This document shows positions 6,598-12,824 of a DNA stretch of 12,824 bases, one piece after another. The DNA comes from Actinomycetota bacterium (GTDB taxonomy: Bacteria; Actinomycetota; Humimicrobiia; Humimicrobiales; Humimicrobiaceae). Below the pieces are notes generated by a model. The model did no database searches. It had not been told where the DNA came from and saw nothing but the letters and a program-made list of their open reading frames with translations. Positions within the stretch are counted from its first letter, which is position 1; each line of letters starts with the position of its first letter. Both the position numbers and the translations under genes were made by a program. The DNA is taken from the NCBI GenBank assembly GCA_003567835.1, contig PWYO01000148.1:1-12824 (forward strand), written 5' to 3'.

Positions 6598-6707
6598 GCA
6601 GCATCATCCGCTTTTTGTTGAATATATTGTCAACTAAAAGTAGGCCGTAATCCTTATTTTGTCAATTTGAATAGGGTAGTATTAGGAAAAAATATCAATT
6701 TTTTTCT

Positions 6708-7055
6708 ATGCACTATTCATATAAACATTTTGGCCAGGCTTTGGAAGAGATCATAACAGAAAAACAGATCAAGCTAAGAAGCCTGGCAAAAAAGACCAAT
6801 CTCAATTACAGCTATTTTAGCAAACTGAAAAAAAAGAGCAGCCCGCCCCCGCCGAAAACCATGAAAGATATTGCCAAAGGACTGGGAATAAGTCCCTATT
6901 ATTTCTTCGAATACCGCCTTCATGTGCTTGAAAAATTCCTATTCCATAATCCTTCCCTGGCCCGTAAGGTCATGGCCTATACCCAAAAAATTGCAGCACA
7001 ACATCAATTAAAAGTTGCTGACGGAAAAATCCCATTCACAAATTCAGAAAAATAA
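6708..7055 (+). CDS. Small XRE-type helix-turn-helix protein
   Basis: The 115-residue protein has a Cro/C1-type DNA-binding domain over residues about 8-66: FGQALEEIITEKQIKLRSLAKKT, the recognition helix NYSYFSKL, then IAKGLGISPYYFFEYR. An unusual insert of lysines, serines and four prolines (about 41-50) separates the recognition helix from the next helix. A helical tail of about 45 residues could allow dimer formation. The ATG is kept because the domain begins directly after it, but the ribosome site is poor: the nearest AGGAAA lies about 20 bases upstream, followed by a T-run. The stop is 14 bases before the radical-SAM gene, so the two are probably co-transcribed. The inferred role is a regulator of that gene or of its own unit. 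Confidence 0.8.
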   Translation: MHYSYKHFGQALEEIITEKQIKLRSLAKKTNLNYSYFSKLKKKSSPPPPKTMKDIAKGLGISPYYFFEYRLHVLEKFLFHNPSLARKVMAYTQKIAAQHQLKVADGKIPFTNSEK

Positions 7056-7069
7056 GATATGTTTAGCAT

Positions 7070-8020
7070 ATGGATCTGCATAAACGCTCCAAACAATTGG
7101 ACCGCATGCTGCGAAGCTGCACCTTATGCGGCCATCAATGCAAGGCAGACCGCTTTTCAGGCAAAAAGGGGTTCTGCAGGGCACCCTATACGCCTATACT
7201 TTCTTCGGCCATGGCCCACCACGGGGAAGAACCGCCTATTTCAGGCACCAGGGGTTCGGGAACCCTTTTTTTCGCGCACTGCAATATGGCTTGTGTGTAC
7301 TGCCAGAATTATCAGATCAGCCAGATGGATGAAGGAAATGCAATATCCATTGATCGGCTGGCCGGCCACATGCTTCGCCTGCAGAACAGCGGCTGCCATA
7401 ATATCAATGTGGTATCGCCTACGGTATGGGTCCCCCAGATTATAGCCGCATTGGCCCAAGCCAAACAGGACGGCCTTCATATTCCTCTGGTATACAATAC
7501 CGGGGGCTATGACCATCCCCAGGTCATAAAAATGCTGGACCAAGCTGTAGACATCTATATGCCTGACATGCGCTACAGCGATGACCAGTCAGCTTACAAA
7601 TACTCTAAGGTAAAACAATACACCAAATACAACCGGGAATCAGTCATGGAAATGTACAGACAGGTGGGACCGCTAGAAGTGGATAAACACGGAGTGGCGG
7701 TCAAGGGCCTGATGGTAAGGCTTCTGGTGCTTCCCAACCAAATAGGCGGGGTCATAGATACCCTCAACTTTATCAAGCAGAACCTTTCCGCAGATGTTTA
7801 CCTGAGCATCATGGCCCAATACCATCCGGTTTACCGGGCCGCCGATTTTTCCCCCCTCAACCGGGGCATACAGGCTTCTGAATACCGCCAGGTGGTCCAG
7901 CATGCGCAGAAACTGGGCTTTGAATGGGGTTTTATCCAAGACCACGGTTTTTTAAATGACGACCCGTTTTTGCCTGATTTTAACAAGAAAAATGTTTTCA
8001 GGTACTATGAACAGGACTGA
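7070..8020 (+). CDS. Radical-SAM protein of the PflA-like COG1313 family
   Basis: The 316-residue protein resembles the 'PflX-like' uncharacterised radical-SAM proteins, relatives of pyruvate-formate-lyase activating enzyme. The SAM-cluster motif is C71-NMA-C75-VY-C78. Ahead of it lies a four-cysteine N-terminal motif (C17-x2-C20-x3-C24 ... C36), which probably binds another metal or Fe-S centre. The GTRGSGTLFF stretch before the cluster, the NINVVSPT strand and LPNQIGG near the middle match the family. It would cleave S-adenosylmethionine to a 5'-deoxyadenosyl radical; the substrate of COG1313 proteins is not known. The start at ATG 7070 has a weak ribosome site, and ATG 7106 is an alternative close to the family's usual N-terminus. 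No pyruvate-formate-lyase-like gene is in the window. The stop abuts the polX stop without a gap. Confidence 0.85.
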   Translation: MDLHKRSKQLDRMLRSCTLCGHQCKADRFSGKKGFCRAPYTPILSSAMAHHGEEPPISGTRGSGTLFFAHCNMACVYCQNYQISQMDEGNAISIDRLAGHMLRLQNSGCHNINVVSPTVWVPQIIAALAQAKQDGLHIPLVYNTGGYDHPQVIKMLDQAVDIYMPDMRYSDDQSAYKYSKVKQYTKYNRESVMEMYRQVGPLEVDKHGVAVKGLMVRLLVLPNQIGGVIDTLNFIKQNLSADVYLSIMAQYHPVYRAADFSPLNRGIQASEYRQVVQHAQKLGFEWGFIQDHGFLNDDPFLPDFNKKNVFRYYEQD

Positions 8021-9757
8021 TTATCTCTGTTTTTTCCATTCCAGGATCTGTTCATAGGGCCATGTATTGATGATATCCTGGGGTCCAAGGCCCGCTCTTC
8101 TGGCAATATCAACCCCCAGCCTGATATGGTCCATATTATTGGAACGGTGGGAATCGGTGTTGATTACCAGCTTAACCCCTGCATCCTTGGCTTTCCGGGC
8201 ATGGAAATCATCCAGGTCCAGCCTCAAAAAATAGGCATTAATCTCCAGGGCCTTATTGTATTTTTTTGCCGCCTCAATAATATGGTCCATATCCATAAAA
8301 TAAGGCGCCCGATTATCTAAAACCACCCCTGTAGGATGGGCCAGGCAGTCGACATCCCGGTTGGCCAGCCCGCTGACTGCCTTTTTTGTATTATGTTCTG
8401 TGCCATGGCTGAATTTGGAATGCATGGACGCGATGACCACATCCAGTTTCTGCAGCAGTTCAGGGCTGTAATCCAGGGACCCGTCATCACAAATATCCAC
8501 TTCTGCCCCTGCCAGAAGCCTGGCAGGTGCCGCCTTGGGAGACATTCGGCGAATATAGTCCATCTTTTGCATAAGCCTTTTTGGATCCAGGCCGTTTCCG
8601 TAAACATTGGATTGTGAATGATCCGATAAGGCCACATACTCGTAGCTGTATGTTTCAATCCTTTTACGGATATCCTCCATGGTGATGAGCCCGTCACTGA
8701 AAACAGAATGTATGTGCAGGTCTCCCCGGATATCTTCTAAATGTACCAGCGGGGGGACCTTTCCTGCTGCTGCCTGCTCTACTTCCCCCAAATCTTCCCT
8801 GAGCTCGCAGGGCACATAGGCAAGATTGGCTTTTCGGTATATATCCTGTTCGGTACGGACATCTTCTATGCCCTGGCCTGCTTCCTTCAGCAGCCGGAGC
8901 ACTTTTTTTACATGCCCTTTGTTTCCGGTGGCTGTAAACCAGTCATAGGCAAACCTGGGCCCAGTGGTGATGATGACTTCCATGTCAGTTTGCAGCGCAG
9001 TCTCAAAGCAATAGCTGATATTATGTTTGGTGGTTTTTTCTGACTTTTTCTTGCCCATATAGGCTTGTTTGCCAATCTTTTCCAAAAGTCTCTTGCTTCT
9101 TTGTATATCCAGGCCGCTATTGTGAAAAACAGGCAGGATGAGTATGTCCATATCCCCCACCATGGGTTTTTTCCTCCTTAGCGAACCTGCTAAGACCACC
9201 TTTTGCACTTCCTCCATATTTTGCATCCCGGCTAGAATTTGGGGCAGGAAATGATCCAAAAATCCTCTTGGGGACTTTTTTTCCATGCGCTCATAAAATT
9301 CTATGGTATGCTTGAGACGGGCGATGTGCAGAGGCTTAAAAAGGCTCTGCTTCTGGCCGGAAGCACCGGTCAAAAACCGCCCATCGAACAACCGGTCTTT
9401 TAACTGCTCCAGATCAGAGACACCCAGTTTGCGGTACATATCCAGCACCCGCTTTTTGCCCAGCCCGCTCATGCGTATAAACTTGATCAGCGGTTCAGGG
9501 TACTGCTTTTTTATCTGCTCATAAATCTTGATGGATCCACTGGAAAAAAATTCATCAATAAGGGGCACAGCCTCTTTTACAATACCTTTCATCTCCCAGA
9601 TTTCTCCGCTCTGATAGGCCTTTTGTATATCTGCGGGGTAATCCCTTATACTCCTTGCCGTCTTGGCCAGGGGGAACACCATATTTTTCCGGTCAGGGCT
9701 AAACTTGTAATGTTCTGCTATATTGGCAAGTATATTGCCCAGCTCCAAATTCAGCAT
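8021..9757 (-). CDS. polX: PolX family DNA polymerase/3'-5' exonuclease (PHP domain)
   Basis: The 578-residue length is normal for bacterial PolX, a gap-filling repair polymerase with a C-terminal PHP nuclease. The N-terminal helical domain and helix-hairpin-helix (SGLGKKRVLDMYRKLG, 97-112) lead to the nucleotidyltransferase core with GSLRRKKPMVGDMD, giving metal ligands D202 and D204, and a third Asp at 258. The PHP ligands are complete: H348 and H350 (GDLHIHS), D355, D379-H380 (LSDHS), E419 (GAEVD), H446 (SMHS), H474 (AHPTG) and D535-H537 (NTDSH). Two polymerase-site features look altered: the usual Arg after the third Asp is Glu260, and the common FTGS motif reads FTATGNKGH. The ATG has GAGGAA just upstream. 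It is divergent from pcm by 71 bases and convergent with the radical-SAM gene. Confidence 0.93.
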   Translation of the reverse strand: MLNLELGNILANIAEHYKFSPDRKNMVFPLAKTARSIRDYPADIQKAYQSGEIWEMKGIVKEAVPLIDEFFSSGSIKIYEQIKKQYPEPLIKFIRMSGLGKKRVLDMYRKLGVSDLEQLKDRLFDGRFLTGASGQKQSLFKPLHIARLKHTIEFYERMEKKSPRGFLDHFLPQILAGMQNMEEVQKVVLAGSLRRKKPMVGDMDILILPVFHNSGLDIQRSKRLLEKIGKQAYMGKKKSEKTTKHNISYCFETALQTDMEVIITTGPRFAYDWFTATGNKGHVKKVLRLLKEAGQGIEDVRTEQDIYRKANLAYVPCELREDLGEVEQAAAGKVPPLVHLEDIRGDLHIHSVFSDGLITMEDIRKRIETYSYEYVALSDHSQSNVYGNGLDPKRLMQKMDYIRRMSPKAAPARLLAGAEVDICDDGSLDYSPELLQKLDVVIASMHSKFSHGTEHNTKKAVSGLANRDVDCLAHPTGVVLDNRAPYFMDMDHIIEAAKKYNKALEINAYFLRLDLDDFHARKAKDAGVKLVINTDSHRSNNMDHIRLGVDIARRAGLGPQDIINTWPYEQILEWKKQR

Positions 9758-9793
9758 TTTTCCTCAAACCCTTTATTATGGTACTATAAGAGG

Positions 9794-9817
9794 TGATATT
9801 ATACACAAAAAAGGGGA
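9794..9817 (+). promoter_or_regulatory. Candidate extended -10 promoter and ribosome site of pcm
   Basis: TGATATTAT (9794-9802) matches an extended -10 element (TGn then TATTAT); no good -35 is visible. Transcription would start near 9809, before AAGGGGA (9811-9817), which serves the ATG at 9829. This makes the in-frame GTG at 9793 an unlikely start. Confidence 0.4.
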
Positions 9818-9828
9818 AAAATTCACCA

Positions 9829-10467
9829 ATGGATGCGCAAAACTTCACAAAGCAGAGGCAGCAAATGGTGCAGCACCAGCTGGCAGGCAGGGGTATTAAA
9901 GACAAACGGGTACTGGAGGTTATGGGCAGTATTCCCCGGGAAAAATTTGTGGATACAGCAGACCGTTTCCAGGCTTACAGCGACAGTCCCTTGGCCATTG
10001 GCAGCGGCCAAACCATATCCCAGCCCTATATCGTAGCCCTCATGACTGAGCTTCTGTCTTTGAAGGGAGACGAAAAAGTCCTGGAAGTAGGCACCGGTTC
10101 CGGATACCAGACTGCCATTTTAGCGGAGCTGGCCGGGGAAGTTTACTCTGTAGAAGCAATCAAAGATTTTTATGTCCAAAGCAGGCAGATGCTAAAATCC
10201 TATAAGAATGTCCAGCTGTCCCACAGAAACGGCTACCACGGCTGGCAGGAGCATGCGCCCTACCAGCGCATACTGGTGACCGCGGCGCCGCCCAAAGTAC
10301 CCCCTGCCCTCCAGGACCAGCTGGCCGAACAAGGCATTATGGTCATACCGGTGGGCGTATCTACATTGAACCAGACCCTGTACAGGATCACCAAAAGACG
10401 CGGGGAGCTGATCAAAAAACCCGTGTGCAGCGTAGCTTTTGTGCCTCTGGTGGAAAAAATATCATGA
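9829..10467 (+). CDS. pcm: Protein-L-isoaspartate O-methyltransferase
   Basis: Pcm methylates isoaspartyl residues in aged proteins, using S-adenosylmethionine, to start their repair. The 212-residue form from ATG 9829 has the usual family length, and an upstream GTG at 9793 is less likely. Motifs from this start: RGIKDKRVLEVMGSIPREKFV, the active-site GSGQTISQP (58-66), SAM motif VLEVGTGSGYQTA (84-96) with acidic E109 after the next strand, and RILVTAAPPKVPPAL (147-161). Two acidic positions usual in the family are changed: GDG before the GW pair reads RNG (133-135), and the YD before the VTAAP strand reads YQ (145-146). The fold looks intact, but activity should not be taken for granted. 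The stop TGA overlaps the convergent ferredoxin stop. Confidence 0.9.
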   Translation: MDAQNFTKQRQQMVQHQLAGRGIKDKRVLEVMGSIPREKFVDTADRFQAYSDSPLAIGSGQTISQPYIVALMTELLSLKGDEKVLEVGTGSGYQTAILAELAGEVYSVEAIKDFYVQSRQMLKSYKNVQLSHRNGYHGWQEHAPYQRILVTAAPPKVPPALQDQLAEQGIMVIPVGVSTLNQTLYRITKRRGELIKKPVCSVAFVPLVEKIS

Positions 10468-11241
10468 TTTTCTTTCTCCTTTTACTGAAATATTAACCGT
10501 TGCAAAAGGCACCGTCTGCCGGGATCTTTCGATGGCCTCCCTGACCAGCTTAACCAGCCCAAAACAGCAAGGCACCTCCATATGAGCAACAGTAACCGAC
10601 TGTATTTCATTTTCCTTAATGATCTGGGCAATTTTATCCACATACTGCTGAGCATTATCCAATTTAGGACATCCAATCAAAAGCACCTTCCCTTTTAGCA
10701 GCTGGCTGTGGAATGGCGCATAGGAAAAGGGCACGCAGTCGGCAGCAATAAGCAATTGGGCCTGCTTTAAATACGGTGCAGAAACCGGGACCAGGTGTAT
10801 TTGTATGGGCCAATTGCCCAGCTGGGGTTTATCGCTTGGCTCCGCTGCAGGTTTGGATGGCTGATTTTCTATTATATCCAAGTCAATTTGAGGCACTTTC
10901 ATGCCTTTTTTTTGCAGATACGCGACAGCCTGCTTCAGATATTTGCTTTCCCCATGGCTTTTTAAATGCTTAAGGTGGGCAGCGATAACTGCGTCTCCTT
11001 GCCTGGCTACATTTTCCATGACCTTATGTTCATCATAAGGCTCAGCCTGCCTTTCTTCTATGCTGATCGCTTCCTGGGGGCATTCCCCTATACAAGCGCC
11101 AAGGCCATCGCAGTAAAGGTCCCCAACCAGCCTTGCCTTGCCCTCTATGATCTGCAGGGCGCCTTCAGGACAGTTGGGAACACATTCCCCGCACCCGTCG
11201 CATTTGCTTTCATCAATTTTTATAATCTTCCTTTTGGCCAT
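10462..11241 (-). CDS. 4Fe-4S ferredoxin-domain protein with Cys-containing C-terminal domain
   Basis: The 259-residue protein begins with a two-cluster ferredoxin domain. The first motif is complete, C14-x2-C17-x2-C20-x3-C24. The second reads C44-x2-L47-x2-C50-x3-C54, so its second cysteine is leucine and this site may hold a [3Fe-4S] or a labile cluster. A helical linker follows (70-140), then a C-terminal domain with conserved-looking cysteines: AADCVPF (C169), LLIGCPKLD (C191) and MEVPCCFGL (C225-C226). This arrangement is known in anaerobes as an uncharacterised ferredoxin family. An electron-transfer role is inferred, with unknown partners. An open frame reaches 11268, but ATG 11241 is chosen because AAGGAGGAG sits four bases before it. 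The start lies inside the 3' end of rrf2 (29-base overlap), so the two are one operon. Confidence 0.88.
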   Translation of the reverse strand: MAKRKIIKIDESKCDGCGECVPNCPEGALQIIEGKARLVGDLYCDGLGACIGECPQEAISIEERQAEPYDEHKVMENVARQGDAVIAAHLKHLKSHGESKYLKQAVAYLQKKGMKVPQIDLDIIENQPSKPAAEPSDKPQLGNWPIQIHLVPVSAPYLKQAQLLIAADCVPFSYAPFHSQLLKGKVLLIGCPKLDNAQQYVDKIAQIIKENEIQSVTVAHMEVPCCFGLVKLVREAIERSRQTVPFATVNISVKGERKS

Positions 11242-11647
11242 TGGTCTCCTCCTTTTCCAGTTGTCCAATGCTAATCTGCTCCAATTCTTTTTTTACCATC
11301 TGCTGTAAAGACTGGATCTTTTGCCTTAATACGCACCTTTCAGAGGAAGGGCATACCTGTTTTTGAAATAAACAATCAATGAGCGAAAACTTTCCCTGAA
11401 AAACCCGCATCACCTGGGTAACATACATATCTTTTGCATTCCGTGCCAGGCAAAATCCCCCGCCTCTGCCCTTATAAGAGTTTAACAGGTTTGCAGCTGC
11501 CAGCTTTTGCAGTATTTTCCGCAAAAACGGTTTGGGCAAACTCATCTCCCTGGCCAGGAAAGCCACCGAATAGGCCTCCTTGTCTTGGCGGGCCATTCTT
11601 TTTAAAGCCCTTATCGCATAATCTGTATCTTTGGTTATAAGTTTCAT
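11213..11647 (-). CDS. Rrf2 family transcriptional regulator with IscR-like cysteines
   Basis: The 144-residue protein has the N-terminal winged helix-turn-helix of Rrf2 proteins: TKDTDYAIRALKRMA, LAREMSLPKPFLRKILQKL and the wing GRGGGFCLAR. The ligand region has C92-x6-C99-x5-C105, close to the C92-x5-C98-x5-C104 set that binds an Fe-S cluster in E. coli IscR; a further cysteine is C66. It is therefore probably a sensor of Fe-S status, redox state, oxygen or nitric oxide. It is transcribed first, followed by the ferredoxin gene. A palindrome lies on its own promoter, so autoregulation is likely. The ATG at 11645-11647 has only a weak ribosome site in a very short leader. Confidence 0.9.
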   Translation of the reverse strand: MKLITKDTDYAIRALKRMARQDKEAYSVAFLAREMSLPKPFLRKILQKLAAANLLNSYKGRGGGFCLARNAKDMYVTQVMRVFQGKFSLIDCLFQKQVCPSSERCVLRQKIQSLQQMVKKELEQISIGQLEKEETNGQKEDYKN

Positions 11648-11662
11648 CGCTTTTCATAGATT

Positions 11663-11691
11663 ATGATACTTATTTAGTATCATTATGTCAA
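11663..11691 (-). promoter_or_regulatory. rrf2-ferredoxin promoter with overlapping palindromic operator
   Basis: On the minus strand a consensus TTGACA (11686-11691) and TATCAT (11663-11668) are 17 bases apart. The spacer and -10 are covered by an inverted repeat with half-sites ATGATACT (11663-11670) and AGTATCAT (11676-11683) around five bases. Binding of a dimer there would block RNA polymerase, as expected for autorepression by the Rrf2 protein. Confidence 0.7.
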
Positions 11692-11821
11692 TCATTTTTT
11701 CCACCCGCACCCTTTCTGCCCAACCCGTTCCTTGCCCCATCCCTTTTTTGCTATAGTCTGCCCCGTCCGGCAAATGAAATCCGGTATGCCGGGCCAAAAG
11801 ATGCATGAAGCCTTTTTTTAT

Positions 11822-11866
11822 TTGGTAAAAAGGCAGCAGGATAGTAAAATATAGGAAAACGAGGAG
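11822..11866 (+). promoter_or_regulatory. Candidate promoter and ribosome site of the DUF763 gene
   Basis: TTGGTA (11822-11827) and TAAAAT (11845-11850) are 17 bases apart. GAGGAG (11861-11866) lies eight bases before the ATG at 11875. The DNA between this and the rrf2 promoter is a pyrimidine-rich plus-strand tract (about 11692-11755) followed by a CCGGCA...TGCCGG inverted repeat; no gene is seen in it. Confidence 0.5.
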
Positions 11867-11874
11867 ATGATTCT

Positions 11875-12824
11875 ATGAAGACTGGCCAGATGAACCTTCC
11901 CCTGCATGGCGGAAAAGCGCCCTATTGGCTGTTTAGCCGGATGAAAAAACTGGCAAGAGAAATTGTGTGCCTCATGGTCTCCGAATATGGACCTGCAGAA
12001 GTGTTATTCCGGTTGTCCGACCCTTTGTGGTTTCAGGCTTTGGGCTGCGTATTGGGATTTGACTGGCACTCCAGCGGAGTGACCACCACCGTATGCGGTG
12101 CCTTAAAAGAAGCAGTCAGGGGACTTGAAAAGGATCTTGGCTTTTATATTGCTGGGGGCAAAGGAGCAACTTCCAGAAAAACACCCTCTGAAATTGAAGC
12201 TGCCGCCCAAGACCTTTCTCTGGACCTTTCATCCTTGGCCTACAACAGCAGGATTGTGGCCAAAGTAGACAATACCGCCCTCCAGGACGGTTACCAATTA
12301 TACCACCACTGCTTTCTGTTTACCGCAGACGGGAAAAAATGGTCTGTCATCCAACAGGGCATGCACCAGAACAGCCGGAGTGCACGCAGGTATCACTGGC
12401 TTTCTGATAAGGTTGTAGACCTCACCACTGAGCCCCATGCGGCCATCTGCTGCAACAATAAAAATCTGGCCTTGAACCTGGTAGACAAGTCTAGCAGCAA
12501 AGCCAAACACACCATTACCGAACTTTCTAACCAGAAGCCCTCTGCCATAAAAAAAGACCTAAAGCTTTTACAGCAGTGGCAGGAAAAAAGATATGCGCTG
12601 CCGAAAAGGCATGCCATACATATAACCGATATGGATTTTAAAAGACTGGATAAGATTTTTGCCCATACCTATGACATCAGGCCTAAAAATTTTGAGACTT
12701 TGCTGGCGGTCAAGGGGGTGGGCCCCAAAACCATGAGGGCCCTGGCCCTGATATCCGAACTGATTTATGGCCAAAAATACAGCGTCAAGGACCCGGCCAG
12801 GTTCAGCTTTGCCCACGGAGGAAA
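11875..12824 (+). CDS. DUF763 protein of unknown function (cut by window edge)
   Basis: I translated this frame by hand from ATG 11875: 316 codons are open to the right edge, where it is cut. It matches the DUF763 family, found mainly in archaea and in some thermophilic or anaerobic bacteria. Seen in order: LPLHGGKAPYWLF near the N-terminus, REIVCLMVSEYG, the highly characteristic ALGCVLGFDWHSSGVTTTV (55-73), and near the C-terminal part a helix-hairpin-helix LLAVKGVGPKTMRALAL (276-292) followed by DPARFSFAHGG, where the window ends. The helix-hairpin-helix suggests DNA or RNA binding, and the conserved D63, H65 and later histidines could serve a metal or catalytic site, but no activity is established. 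It is divergent from the Rrf2 operon, with its own promoter. Confidence 0.88.
   Translation, partial: MKTGQMNLPLHGGKAPYWLFSRMKKLAREIVCLMVSEYGPAEVLFRLSDPLWFQALGCVLGFDWHSSGVTTTVCGALKEAVRGLEKDLGFYIAGGKGATSRKTPSEIEAAAQDLSLDLSSLAYNSRIVAKVDNTALQDGYQLYHHCFLFTADGKKWSVIQQGMHQNSRSARRYHWLSDKVVDLTTEPHAAICCNNKNLALNLVDKSSSKAKHTITELSNQKPSAIKKDLKLLQQWQEKRYALPKRHAIHITDMDFKRLDKIFAHTYDIRPKNFETLLAVKGVGPKTMRALALISELIYGQKYSVKDPARFSFAHGG

Larger units (their letters stand above)
6174..6707. other. Non-coding stretch with structured elements
   Basis: No convincing gene is visible in this stretch. Open frames such as the one at 6394-6621 have no ribosome site and no protein motifs. It contains a terminator-like palindrome (6491-6513) and a long imperfect hairpin (6559-6597). 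Just before the HTH gene, TTGTCAA occurs twice (6627-6633 and 6659-6665), 32 bases apart, about three helical turns, which would suit a regulator. A small RNA ending at the terminator is possible, but none was recognised. Confidence 0.5.

Noticed and set aside
6394..6621. 75-codon plus-strand open frame
   Set aside because: It runs through the terminator-like palindrome and into the long hairpin, lacks a ribosome site and shows no protein motif.
7059..7445. 128-codon plus-strand open frame overlapping the radical-SAM gene
   Set aside because: It is an alternative frame of a well-supported gene, with low-complexity Cys/Ala/Arg composition and no family features.
1..12824. Search by eye for CRISPR arrays, insertion sequences, rRNA, riboswitches, tmRNA, SRP and RNase P RNA
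   Set aside because: No regularly spaced repeats, transposase-like frames or recognisable conserved RNA cores were found. A covariance-model scan would be needed to exclude divergent RNAs.

Overview
The window reads as chromosomal DNA of an anaerobic bacterium, most likely of the Firmicutes/Clostridia type. The evidence is strong GGAGG-type ribosome binding sites, sigma-A-like promoters, a radical-SAM protein of the PflA-like (COG1313) type, a polyferredoxin under an Rrf2-type Fe-S regulator, PolX and RadC. A lipoprotein with an OmpA-like peptidoglycan-binding domain hints at a diderm lineage. DUF763 and a Pcm-type methyltransferase are families shared with archaea and deep-branching bacteria. 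The assignment is an inference; no marker gene fixes the phylum.

Layout, left to right. Bases 1-333 are a nearly perfect inverted repeat in which two copies of a PIN-family toxin gene meet tail to tail: the left copy is cut by the window edge, the right copy is complete. The complete toxin and its Phd-like antitoxin form a minus-strand operon in visibly AT-rich DNA, followed at 1020-1096 by a CAU-anticodon tRNA (minus). Next come an UPF0173-type metallo-beta-lactamase-fold hydrolase (plus) and, on the minus strand, radC and mutY. A roughly 550-base non-coding stretch leads to a lipoprotein (plus) made of a Pro/Glu-rich spacer, a seven-bladed WD40-like propeller and an OmpA-like domain. A second non-coding stretch of about 600 bases contains several strong inverted repeats and a terminator-like hairpin. 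It is followed by a two-gene unit (plus) of a small XRE-type HTH protein and a COG1313 radical-SAM protein.

The right third holds polX (minus), pcm (plus), a ferredoxin-rrf2 pair (minus; rrf2 is transcribed first from a promoter overlapped by a palindromic operator) and, divergent from it, a DUF763 protein (plus) that runs off the right edge.

DNA and protein maintenance is a recurring theme: MutY, RadC and PolX handle DNA, Pcm repairs isoaspartyl proteins, and DUF763 carries a helix-hairpin-helix. These genes are not in one operon. Three convergent gene pairs meet with no gap or with overlap (137-197, 8020/8021, 10462-10467). The least understood items are DUF763, the WD40-OmpA lipoprotein, the HTH/radical-SAM pair and the structured non-coding stretch at 6111-6707. 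No CRISPR array, insertion sequence, integrase or complete prophage module was seen.
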